64,000 bases of DNA from Devosia oryzisoli (GTDB lineage: Bacteria > Pseudomonadota > Alphaproteobacteria > Rhizobiales > Devosiaceae), in assembly GCF_014837245.1 (NCBI RefSeq), contig NZ_JACYFU010000001.1, forward strand, positions 496,001 to 560,000. Reading direction: 5' to 3'. The notes beneath the pieces are model-generated. The model was not told the origin of the DNA and searched no databases. It saw only the letters and a list, made by a program, of their open reading frames with translations. This document shows positions 17,956-25,593 of this stretch, piece by piece (position 1 is the first letter of the stretch; every line of letters starts with the position of its first letter). Both the position numbers and the translations under genes were made by a program.

Positions 17956-18492
17956 ATGTGGTTTGCCATAGCTTCTACTGACCTCGGCGAGTTCGGCTTT
18001 GGATGGTCATCCAAGGGGATTGCGCGGTTAAACCTGCCCGGTGAACCGGCCGTGTCCATCGCCGAAAGATTCGTCGGGCTGGGGTACTCGGCTGCCGTGC
18101 CGCCTGAAGCGGTTTCCGAACTGATCCAAGAGGTGCGAAGGTATTGCGAGGGACAGAAGGTGGAGTTCCAGCATGTCGCTCTGGACCTAACCGGCGTTTC
18201 CCCGTTTTATCAGCGGGTTTACGCGCGCCTGCGAGAACTGGGGTGGGGCAAGACCACAACCTATGGCGACCTGGCCGCAGAGCTGGGTGATGTCAGGCTT
18301 GCCCGCGCGATCGGCCAGGCGATGGGCGCCAATCCGGTGCCGTTGATCATCCCTTGCCATCGTGTGCTTGCAAGCAGCGGTAAGCCCGGAGGCTTTTCGG
18401 CTCCCGGCGGAACATCGTCCAAGCTACGCATGCTGGCGCTGGAAGGCGTGCAGCCCGGAGCTCCGATTGGTCAACTTGGGTTTGGTTTCTGA
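17956..18492 (+). CDS. ogt: Methylated-DNA--protein-cysteine methyltransferase (Ogt/MGMT)
   Basis: 178 residues. Removes O6-alkyl groups from guanine onto its own Cys134 in the motif LIIPCHRVLASSGKPGGFSA. The DNA-binding helix with TTYGDLAAELG and ARAIGQAMGANP is intact. The N-terminal domain is short, as in Ogt. It is the first gene of a tight three-gene operon; its stop overlaps the CHAD gene start (TGATG), an unexpected pairing of alkylation repair with polyphosphate-related proteins. Confidence 0.93.
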   Translation: MWFAIASTDLGEFGFGWSSKGIARLNLPGEPAVSIAERFVGLGYSAAVPPEAVSELIQEVRRYCEGQKVEFQHVALDLTGVSPFYQRVYARLRELGWGKTTTYGDLAAELGDVRLARAIGQAMGANPVPLIIPCHRVLASSGKPGGFSAPGGTSSKLRMLALEGVQPGAPIGQLGFGF

Positions 18493-19397
18493 TGAGTTTC
18501 GCCTTCAAACACAGCGACAATGTTGCCAGCCAGGTCCGCTCAATTGTCTTGGGGCAGGCAGACAAGGCGCTGGAGCAGATTGAGGCTGGCGACGGCTTTC
18601 CCGCGGCCGTCCATCAAATCCGAAAGACCTGCAAGCAGACCCGGGGCATGCTGCGGCTGGTTCGGCCGTGTTTCGAGCGGTATCGCGAGGAGAATGAGGC
18701 TTTCAAAAGTATCGCCGCGTCGCTGTCGAGCAGTCGGGACAGCAGCGTCATGGTCGAGACGTTCACTGGCCTGTTCCCCCCAGGCGCACCTTATGCTTCG
18801 GAGGATGTTCGTCCGGCCTTGGAAGAGGTGCGGATACGCCTTGATGCCCGTGCCATGCATGTTCATGAGCAGACCGACCAGCAGACGCTTCTCGCGAACG
18901 CTGCCGAGCGGCTTAGGGACGCAAAGCAGCGGATCAATGACTGGAGCTTCACCGAAAAGGGCGTGCACATCCTGCTGCCGGGTCTGGAACAGTCCTTTCG
19001 TAAGCTGCGCAGGGGGCTCGAGCGAGCGCGGGCCGAGCCGAGCGCGGAAACCCTCCACGAATTGCGGAAGTCGGCAAAGTACCACTGGTATCATGTGCGT
19101 CTCTGGCAACCAGCCGCGCCGGACCTGCTGAGCGCACATGCGAGCATGCTCGATCGGGTGGGTGACGCACTGGGCGATCACCATAATCTTGCTGTCCTGC
19201 GCGAGTGGCTCGAAACGGCCACCATCGGCCATGAGACGCTCCGCGATACGTTGCTCCACAAGGTCGAGATGCGACAGCAGGTCCTGCTTGAGGAGGCACT
19301 GCCGCTCCTGAGCCAACTGGCTGCCGAGAAGCCGGGAGCGCTGGGTCGGCGGTACCGGCAGTACTGGACGCTGCTGGGAGAGCGGGATGGCCGATGA
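18492..19397 (+). CDS. CHAD-domain protein
   Basis: 301 residues, helical, with conserved His and basic positions: AVHQIRKTCKQTRGMLRLVR at about 40-59 and LHELRKSAKYHWYHVRLW at about 192-209, plus GDHHNLAVLREWL. CHAD domains bind polyphosphate through these basic surfaces. It starts on the ogt stop and overlaps the CYTH gene start by 11 bases, so the CHAD and CYTH proteins are made together. This split arrangement corresponds to the CYTH-CHAD fusions seen elsewhere. Confidence 0.9.
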   Translation: MSFAFKHSDNVASQVRSIVLGQADKALEQIEAGDGFPAAVHQIRKTCKQTRGMLRLVRPCFERYREENEAFKSIAASLSSSRDSSVMVETFTGLFPPGAPYASEDVRPALEEVRIRLDARAMHVHEQTDQQTLLANAAERLRDAKQRINDWSFTEKGVHILLPGLEQSFRKLRRGLERARAEPSAETLHELRKSAKYHWYHVRLWQPAAPDLLSAHASMLDRVGDALGDHHNLAVLREWLETATIGHETLRDTLLHKVEMRQQVLLEEALPLLSQLAAEKPGALGRRYRQYWTLLGERDGR

Positions 19398-19857
19398 AAT
19401 CGAGCGCAAGTTCTTGGTTCGTACAAATGCCTGGCGGTCATCTGCCGATGCAGGGACGCACGTGGTGCAGGGCTATCTTTCGAGCAATGCCAAGGCGACC
19501 GTGAGAGTTCGCATCTATGACGACGAGCGGGCCGTCATCACCATAAAGGGACCCACGGAAGGGATTTCCCGTCGCGAGTTCGAATACGACATCCCCTTCG
19601 CCGATGCGCAGGACATGCTGGCCCTTGCCGAGCCGCACATCGTCCAGAAGCGCCGCTATACGGTGCCGTTTGCCGGGCTTCTATGGGAGGTCGACGTCTT
19701 CGAAGGTGCGCATGCGGGCCTCGTGGTCGCCGAAGTCGAACTGGAGCATGCCGATCAGGCTGTCGTCTTGCCCGATTGGATCGGTGAAGAAGTCAGCCAC
19801 GACGATCGCTACGCCAACGCCAGCCTGTCGCGTATGCCGGGTGTGCCTGCCCGCTGA
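19387..19857 (+). CDS. CYTH-domain (triphosphate tunnel) phosphatase-like protein
   Basis: 156 residues. The N-terminal metal-binding EIERKF motif (ExExK) at residues 4-9 and tunnel basic residues in VRVRIYDDERAVITIKGPT and VAEVELEH are the marks of CYTH triphosphate tunnel metalloenzymes. Bacterial members hydrolyse inorganic triphosphate. The coupled CHAD protein suggests a substrate related to polyphosphate (inference). It converges with the gluconokinase gene with a two-base gap. Confidence 0.9.
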   Translation: MADEIERKFLVRTNAWRSSADAGTHVVQGYLSSNAKATVRVRIYDDERAVITIKGPTEGISRREFEYDIPFADAQDMLALAEPHIVQKRRYTVPFAGLLWEVDVFEGAHAGLVVAEVELEHADQAVVLPDWIGEEVSHDDRYANASLSRMPGVPAR

Positions 19858-19859
19858 AC

Positions 19860-20417
19860 CTATTGCCAACGCTTGAACGACTTCAGGTGTTCGAGGGCAC
19901 CTGTCACGGTGCGCACGATCTTGTCGACGCGATCAGTTACCGGAACGACCATGACGTTTTCTGAGGCAGGGTCAGGCGGTTCAAGTGTGGCGAACTGGCT
20001 GTCGAGCAGGCTCGTCGGCATGTATTCATGGCGGCGCCTTGCCATGCGGTCCCCTATGACCTCTCGATCGCCCTGCAGGTAAACGAACAGGACCGGCTCG
20101 CCAGCCTTTTGCGTGATGAAATCGCGGTAAGTGCGTCTCAGGGCCGAGCAGGCTCCGACCGAAACGCCTTTCTTGTCCGCCGCCTGTTTCAGCGCAACGC
20201 TCAGCGCTTCGAGCCAAGGCCAGCGGTCTTCATCAGTCAGAGGCGTTCCCGAACGCATTTTTTCGACATTGGCGGCAGGATGGTACTGATCGCCATCGAG
20301 GAAAGGAGCATGAAGCGCGCGGCCTAGGGCCTGGCCGACCGTACTTTTTCCTGATGAACTGACGCCCATCACGATGATGATGCGGGGAGCGTCAGACAAC
20401 TGCGGTGAAGCCCCCAT
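19860..20417 (-). CDS. gntK: Gluconokinase
   Basis: About 185 residues; phosphorylates D-gluconate to 6-phosphogluconate. P-loop GVSSSGKSTVGQAL, the substrate motif FLDGDQYHPAANVEKMRSG with LTDEDRWPWL, and ACSALRRTYRDFI are characteristic. The start is uncertain: ATG 20417 is used here, with ATG 20423, ATG 20438 and TTG 20396 also in frame. All but the TTG lie inside the upstream SDR gene, which overlaps by about 26 bases. It feeds the product used by gnd, encoded divergently nearby. Confidence 0.93.
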   Translation of the reverse strand: MGASPQLSDAPRIIIVMGVSSSGKSTVGQALGRALHAPFLDGDQYHPAANVEKMRSGTPLTDEDRWPWLEALSVALKQAADKKGVSVGACSALRRTYRDFITQKAGEPVLFVYLQGDREVIGDRMARRRHEYMPTSLLDSQFATLEPPDPASENVMVVPVTDRVDKIVRTVTGALEHLKSFKRWQ

Positions 20418-21165
20418 CGACATAAAGAATGTGTCCATTCACAAAGCTTGAGGCGTCGGAGGCCAGGAAGACAGCCGCTGGCCCCAGTTCCTCAACTTCA
20501 CCCCAACGTCTCATCGGGGTGCGTTGCTCCACCCAGCTATTGAACTTGGCGTCCGCGATCAAGGCGGTGTTGAGATCGGTCCTGAAATAGCCCGGCGCGA
20601 TGGCGTTGACGTTCAACCCGCCCGGCGCCCAGTCTGCTGCCATGCCTCGTGTCAGATTGGCGATTGCGGCCTTGGCGGCTCCGTAGACGGCGGCGGTCGG
20701 CCGTGCCACTTCGGTCAGAATTGAACAGATGTTGATGATCTTGCCCTTGCCGCGAGCCAGCATGCGGGGCGTTACGGCTTTGGAAACCAGGAACGTCGAC
20801 TTGACGTGCACGCCGATCATCGCGTCGAAGTCGTCCTCCCGGTAGCTTTCCAGCGGCCCCCTGATCTGAATCCCGGCGTTGTTCACCAGGATATCGAGGG
20901 GCCCGAGCTTTTCTTCGCAGTGAGTTATGGCCTCGGCGATCCCGTCGGCGCTCGATACATCAAAAGCGAGCCCTGACACGCGGTGTCCCGCGTCTGCCAA
21001 ATCGGCGGCCGCCGCACCAACTGCCTCGGCGTTGCGGCCGTTCAGAACGATCTCGGCACCTGCTTGGGCAAGCGCTGTTGCCATGGCGAGGCCGAGTCCG
21101 CGGCTTGAGCCGGTAACGAGCGCGCGCCGGCCGGTAAGGTCGAATGCAGAAAGATCTGCGCCCAT
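20392..21165 (-). CDS. SDR dehydrogenase, gluconate 5-dehydrogenase-like
   Basis: 257 residues. Cofactor motif TGSSRGLGLAMA, NNAG motif (DILVNNAGIQ), catalytic Tyr and Lys in VYGAAKAAI and terminal LYVDGGFTAVV. The sequence resembles gluconate 5-dehydrogenases (IdnO/Ga5DH), which interconvert 5-ketogluconate and gluconate. It sits immediately before gluconokinase with an overlap. ATG 21165 is chosen, with GGAG 12 bases upstream; a longer in-frame start near 21230 is possible. Confidence 0.85.
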   Translation of the reverse strand: MGADLSAFDLTGRRALVTGSSRGLGLAMATALAQAGAEIVLNGRNAEAVGAAAADLADAGHRVSGLAFDVSSADGIAEAITHCEEKLGPLDILVNNAGIQIRGPLESYREDDFDAMIGVHVKSTFLVSKAVTPRMLARGKGKIINICSILTEVARPTAAVYGAAKAAIANLTRGMAADWAPGGLNVNAIAPGYFRTDLNTALIADAKFNSWVEQRTPMRRWGEVEELGPAAVFLASDASSFVNGHILYVDGGFTAVV

Positions 21166-21323
21166 AGTATGCGGATACTCCAGCTGTGCGCCTGCCGCCA
21201 ACCACCGGCGACAGCCAATCTCTACCATGATTGAACTTCCATACAAGCTATGCGATATGGCCGGAAAGTGCACTCTCGGCCCTTCCGTTGGGCCGCAGTT
21301 TGTGGTCATTTCGCGCCGCATAT

Positions 21324-21340
21324 CATGCGCTGAGCGCATG
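21324..21340. promoter_or_regulatory. Perfect palindrome upstream of gnd (possible operator)
   Basis: CATGCGC, spacer TGA, GCGCATG: seven-base perfect arms, 35 bases before the gnd start in the 210-base gap shared with the divergent SDR-gntK pair. It could be an operator controlling both gluconate transcripts, or a leader hairpin. Confidence 0.45.
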
Positions 21341-21375
21341 GGTGTGCCTGAGATACCTAAGAAGGGACTGTTCGT

Positions 21376-22794
21376 ATGTCGACAGCGGATATCGGCCTGA
21401 TCGGCCTTGCAGTGATGGGCTCCAACCTTGCCCTCAACATTGCCGAGAAGGGCTACACTATCGCCGTCCATAACCGGTCCCCCGGCCGGATCGACGAGTT
21501 CGTTACCGAAGCCAAGGAGCAAGGGCTGGATGGGAAGACCATCCCGAAATATGAGCTCGGCGAGTTCGTGCAAGCGGTCAAGGCGCCTCGCTCCATAATC
21601 ATCATGGTCAAGGCCGGCAAACCCGTCGACGACATGATCGAGCAGCTGCTGCCGCACCTTGAAAAAGGTGACGCCATCATCGAGTGCGGCAATTCGCTGT
21701 TCACCGATACCCAGCGCCGCTTCGACTACTTGAAGCCTAAGGGCATCGGCTATCTCGGGGTCGGCGTTTCCGGCGGCGAAGAAGGCGCGCGCCACGGCCC
21801 ATCCATCATGGTGGGCGGCTCCAAGGAGCAGTGGCATAACGCCGAGGCGGTTCTTACCGCTATCGCCGCCAAGTTCAACGGCGAGAGCTGCTGCGCCTAT
21901 CTCGGCGAAGGCGGCGCCGGCCACTTCGTCAAGACCATCCACAACGGCATCGAATATGGCGATATGCAGATGATCGCCGAAGTCTATGGCGTCATGCGCG
22001 ATGGCCTCGGCATGACCCCCAAGGAGTGCGCCGAGGTCTTCAAGAAGTGGAACCAAGGGCCGCTCAATTCCTATCTGATCGAAATCACCGGCCACGTTCT
22101 TGACGCCGTCGATGACCAGACCGGCAAGCCGCTGGTCGAGTTGATCCTCGACAAGGCCGGCCAGAAGGGGACTGGCGTGTGGTCCGCCATTGTCGCCCAG
22201 CAGATGGGTGTGCCGGCTACCGCCATCGAAGGGGCCGTGGCTGCGCGGTCCATTTCTGCCCGCAAGGATGAGCGCGTTGCCGCGGAAGCCATATACGGCA
22301 AGCCCACCCGCGCCAAGACCGATGTGACGCTGGACGATCTCGAAAAAGCGCTGCTGGCCGGCAAGATCGTCTCCTATGCGCAGGGCTTTGCCGTCATCGC
22401 CAAGGCTTCGGAAGAGAACGGCTGGGCCCTGCCGCTGGCCACCATTGCCAAGATCTGGCGGGCAGGCTGTATCATCCGCTCCCGCTTCCTCGACCAGATG
22501 TCGTCGGCCTACGAAAAGGGCGGCAACACCAACCTTCTCGTCGTGCCGGACTTCGTCCAGATCATGAAGGACAGCCATCCGAGCCTGCGGAAGGTCGTCG
22601 CAGCCGCCGCCATCGGCGAATTCCCGATGATCTGCCTTTCGGCAGCGTTGAGCTATTTCGACAGCTACCGACAGGCCCAGGGCACCGCCAACCTCATTCA
22701 GGGCCAGCGCGACTTCTTCGGCGCCCACGGCTTCGAAATCGAAGGCCGCGGTTCTGACCTGCACGGCACCTGGCCGTCGACGCTGGGCAAGTAA
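21376..22794 (+). CDS. gnd: 6-phosphogluconate dehydrogenase (decarboxylating)
   Basis: 472 residues; oxidises 6-phosphogluconate to ribulose 5-phosphate with NADP in the oxidative pentose phosphate pathway. Motifs are GLIGLAVMGSNLALNIAEKG (dinucleotide binding), VGVSGGEEGARHGPSIMVGG, the catalytic GHFVKTIHNGIEYGDMQMI and the C-terminal AQGTANLIQGQRDFFGAHGF. It is the long (dimeric) form. It is divergent from the gluconate SDR and gluconokinase genes, forming a gluconate-to-pentose module with rpe elsewhere in the window. Confidence 0.97.
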   Translation: MSTADIGLIGLAVMGSNLALNIAEKGYTIAVHNRSPGRIDEFVTEAKEQGLDGKTIPKYELGEFVQAVKAPRSIIIMVKAGKPVDDMIEQLLPHLEKGDAIIECGNSLFTDTQRRFDYLKPKGIGYLGVGVSGGEEGARHGPSIMVGGSKEQWHNAEAVLTAIAAKFNGESCCAYLGEGGAGHFVKTIHNGIEYGDMQMIAEVYGVMRDGLGMTPKECAEVFKKWNQGPLNSYLIEITGHVLDAVDDQTGKPLVELILDKAGQKGTGVWSAIVAQQMGVPATAIEGAVAARSISARKDERVAAEAIYGKPTRAKTDVTLDDLEKALLAGKIVSYAQGFAVIAKASEENGWALPLATIAKIWRAGCIIRSRFLDQMSSAYEKGGNTNLLVVPDFVQIMKDSHPSLRKVVAAAAIGEFPMICLSAALSYFDSYRQAQGTANLIQGQRDFFGAHGFEIEGRGSDLHGTWPSTLGK

Positions 22795-22811
22795 AGATCC
22801 CAATCGAACGC

Positions 22812-22844
22812 AAAAGGCCGGGCACCGTCCCGGCCTTTTTGTTT
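22812..22844 (+). terminator. Rho-independent terminator after gnd
   Basis: AAAAGGCCGGG (22812-22822), loop CACCGT, CCCGGCCTTTT (22829-22839) followed by TGTTT: a textbook terminator 18 bases after the stop. Confidence 0.93.
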
Positions 22845-22913
22845 GCGTAACTGCTCAGGCAGACTTCATCCTGGCCTGTCGGAGGACGAGGTCGTGGCAT
22901 GGATTGCGCGCCC

Positions 22914-22946
22914 GACCTCGTGGTTCGACAGGCTCACCATGAGGTC
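22914..22946. repeat. Palindromic intergenic repeat at the 3' end of the photolyase pseudogene
   Basis: GACCTCGTGGT (22914-22924), spacer TCGACAGGCTC without its last bases paired, ACCATGAGGTC (22936-22946): 11-base arms with one G-U-type mismatch. The core around GGTTCGACAGGCTCACCATGAGG resembles a dispersed intergenic element common in several alphaproteobacterial genomes (from general knowledge; no copy number can be given from one window). A related GACGAGGTCGTGG stretch lies just upstream at about 22885. Confidence 0.6.
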
Positions 22947-23676
22947 TCAGGGACGGCTAAAAAACTCCAACCGCAACTGAGGCTCCTCGACCTCCACATC
23001 CGCCGTCGCCGACAGCCCATCGAGGAACCGGTGGGCCCGCGTCTGAATATCCTTACGCTGCGCCGCGTCCATGCGGTCGAGGTTGCGGTAGGGCATGGCC
23101 ATGCGCCGGTTGCCCTCGAGTTTCTGCCGGTTCTCTATCAAAAAATTCCAGTAGAGCAGGGTGAACGGGCACGCTTTGTCGCCCTCCTTGGTCTTGGGGC
23201 TATACCGGCAATCGCCGCAATAGTCGGACATGCGGTTGATGTAGGCCCCGGACGCCGCATAGGGCTTGGACGCCAATAGGCCATCATCGGCGAACATCAC
23301 CATGCCGTGTAACGCCTAGGCGTCTCTCCCATCCATCCATCATGTCGCGCACGCGCCAGGCGCCCGGCTCGGTCACCACCACGCCATCGGCCCTGTGACG
23401 AGTCAGCGCCCGCGCAAGCTCGCCCTCAAGGGTCTGCGTGTTGTCCTCGTCGTCGAGACGGACATAGTCGACAGTTATGCCCTCGTCCCGCAGGCTCTGA
23501 GCGAAGTGCCGCATCGCCGCGTAGATGAACACGAGCTTCTGCTTGTGAAAGCCGACCACTGAGGATTCGCCGCCCACCTCAGTCATGAGAACGACGTCCC
23601 TGTGAACGTCAATATCTCGCAGCGCAGCGACGTTGCGCGTAAGGTGATCGCCAAGAATGTAACGCAGCGTCGACAT
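22947..23676 (-). pseudogene. Cryptochrome/photolyase-related gene with large internal deletion and frameshift
   Basis: The first part, from ATG 23676 (AGGAAAG upstream), encodes the N-terminal domain of the FeS-type cryptochrome/photolyase family (MSTLRYILGDHLTRNVAALR to MMDGWERRLG). Near 23305-23325 the reading passes to another frame, which encodes the family C-terminus: MVMFADDGLLASKPYAASGA, then YINRMSDYCGDCRYSP, which holds Cys residues of the 4Fe-4S site. The central part, including the antenna-linker and most of the FAD domain, is missing: about 240 residues remain of a family length near 500. The first frame stops at 23284. The gene cannot make a working photolyase. Confidence 0.88.
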
Positions 23677-23805
23677 TTCTTTCCTACGCTGCGAACTTTC
23701 CCCTGGTTCAGCTTGTGCGCACCGGGTGAAAGTAACGCCGAAGGTGGTCATTGGCAGTGATGCCCGTTAAGACCACGGCGACATCAGCAAGCAACGAAGG
23801 CCACC

Positions 23806-25110
23806 ATGTCAGAGCGCAGCTTCCGCCAATCCATGCACCTCAGGTGGCATCGGATCTGGTTGCCGCGTTTGCGCCGTCGTTCGCTGTTTGTGGTCGGCGG
23901 CCTCGTTGTCGGTTTCGCTGCCCTCGCGATAGCCCAAATCGCTGACTATGCCATGCACACGTTCATTCACGCGCAGCAGCGCTGGCCTTTAATGCCCTTG
24001 GTGGTCACACCCGCCGGCTTCGCGGGTCTGGCCTGGCTGACAAAGCGCTATTTCGACGGCGCCCAGGGCAGCGGCATTCCGCAGGTGATTGCGGCGCGAC
24101 AACTCGAGAACCTGGAGCGAAAGGGCAGGCTGGTGTCCCCGAAACTGGCCCTTGCCAAGATGGTACTCTTGGCCGGTGGCCTCTTCGTGGGTGCCTCGGC
24201 CGGGCGGGAAGGGCCAACTGTGCAGGTAGGAGCCAGCATCATGTTCTGGCTGGGACGCTTTTCTCCGCATCGCCAGCCGGGCCTGCTTCTGGCGGGGGGC
24301 GCAGCTGGCGTCGCCGCAGCTTTCAACGCACCGTTGGCGGGCATCGTGTTCGGCATCGAGGAAATGAGCCGTTCTTTCGAATTGCGCACCAGCGGTCTTG
24401 TTCTTGGAACGGTTATCGTCGCTGGTCTGGTTCCTCTCGCCGTGGTCGGGGACTACACCTATTTCGGGCGTTCGTCTGTTGACCTCTCGGCCATAACGCA
24501 GTGGCTCTGGATCATGCCGCTTGCCGCACTTTGTGGCCTGGCGGGCGGCCTGTTCAGCAGGCTGCTGATCGCATTCTCGTACGGGTTGCCGGGCCGCGCC
24601 GGGGGCTGGATCCGGCAGAACCCTGTGCTGTTCGCGGCTCTGTGCGGCCTTGGCGTCGCTCTCTGCGGGTTTCTCGCCCATGGCAGCGTCTTCGGCACGA
24701 GCGCGGACCAGGCAAAGGCCATCATGGCAGGCGAGGGGGCACCAGCGGGGTTCGGCCCGCTCAAGTTCGTTGCCACTGTGCTGTCCTCCATCAGCGGTAT
24801 ACCGGGAGGGATATTTTCTCCGTCGCTGGCTGTCGGCGCCGGCATCGCGGATCTCTTCTCCAGTCTCGTGCCCGTGCCGATCGCCGCGCTGACGATCGTC
24901 TGCATGGCCTCCTACCTCGCTGCCGTCCTTCAAGCGCCGATCACCGCTTTCGTGATCGTCACGGAAATGACTGGCAACCATGCGCTGATATTTCCGGTCA
25001 TGCTGGGCAGTATGATTGCGACGTTCATGTCCAGGCTGGTTTGCAAAGACGGTGTCTACCATGCCCTGGCCCACCGCATGCTGCAGCAGGGCACCAAGGC
25101 AGCGCAGTAG
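23806..25110 (+). CDS. ClC-family chloride channel/transporter
   Basis: 434-residue membrane protein with about ten or more spans. ClC selectivity-filter motifs are GSGIPQVIAA, GREGPTVQVGASIM (containing the gating Glu) and GIPGGIFSPSLAVGAG. It exchanges or conducts chloride across the inner membrane; no CBS domains are present. It is divergent from the photolyase pseudogene, and its stop codon directly abuts the stop of the convergent GNAT gene with no intergenic base. Confidence 0.94.
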   Translation: MSERSFRQSMHLRWHRIWLPRLRRRSLFVVGGLVVGFAALAIAQIADYAMHTFIHAQQRWPLMPLVVTPAGFAGLAWLTKRYFDGAQGSGIPQVIAARQLENLERKGRLVSPKLALAKMVLLAGGLFVGASAGREGPTVQVGASIMFWLGRFSPHRQPGLLLAGGAAGVAAAFNAPLAGIVFGIEEMSRSFELRTSGLVLGTVIVAGLVPLAVVGDYTYFGRSSVDLSAITQWLWIMPLAALCGLAGGLFSRLLIAFSYGLPGRAGGWIRQNPVLFAALCGLGVALCGFLAHGSVFGTSADQAKAIMAGEGAPAGFGPLKFVATVLSSISGIPGGIFSPSLAVGAGIADLFSSLVPVPIAALTIVCMASYLAAVLQAPITAFVIVTEMTGNHALIFPVMLGSMIATFMSRLVCKDGVYHALAHRMLQQGTKAAQ

Positions 25111-25593
25111 CTAGAGCGACCGGAACATCACGTAACTGTCTACGTAGCCGTGGGTAGGGTGTTTGAACGCCTTGGGGAGCGTTCCGACAACCTCGAACCC
25201 TAGGGCGTGCCAGAGAGCCACGGCGCGGGTGTTGGTCGAAACCACGTGGTTGAACTGCATGGCGCGAAACCCCCTGTCCTGGGCGGTGTCGAGCGAATGC
25301 AGGCACATGGAGCGAGCTACTCCCTGGCCTCGTGCCTCTGGTGAGACCATGTAGCCGCAATTGGCGACGTGGGCTCCCCCTCCTCGCTGATTGGCCATCA
25401 GATAGTAGGTGCCGACGATCCTGTGGTCGATTTCGGCAACGAAGACCGAGTGCGCCGGCATCATCCAGTAGGCCTTGACGGCCTCAGGCTCCAGGTCCCG
25501 GTCAATGGCGTAGGTTTCGCCAGCCGCCAGAATCGGCTGAACGATCGCAAAAATATGTGGCCAGTCTTCGTCAGCGGCGGCGCGGATGATCAT
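25111..25593 (-). CDS. GNAT N-acetyltransferase
   Basis: 160 residues. The acetyl-CoA binding motif is GYMVSPEARGQGVARSMCLH and motif B includes NTRAVALWHALGFEVVGTLP. The N-terminus MIIRAAADEDWPHIFAIV is typical of GNAT proteins. The substrate is unknown. The start overlaps the 3' end of the MFS exporter gene by 23 bases, so the two are probably co-translated, which would fit a resistance pair (inference). Confidence 0.9.
   Translation of the reverse strand: MIIRAAADEDWPHIFAIVQPILAAGETYAIDRDLEPEAVKAYWMMPAHSVFVAEIDHRIVGTYYLMANQRGGGAHVANCGYMVSPEARGQGVARSMCLHSLDTAQDRGFRAMQFNHVVSTNTRAVALWHALGFEVVGTLPKAFKHPTHGYVDSYVMFRSL

Noticed and set aside
20392-22803. 803-codon open frame on the minus strand covering the region opposite gnd and joined to the SDR
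   Set aside because: Only the last 257 codons (from 21165) encode the SDR. The rest is antisense to gnd, with low complexity and no domain, as expected from GC-rich codon usage.
23989-25074. 361-codon minus-strand frame opposite the ClC gene
   Set aside because: ClC motifs on the plus strand are decisive; the antisense product is low-complexity (Arg/Gln/His-rich).
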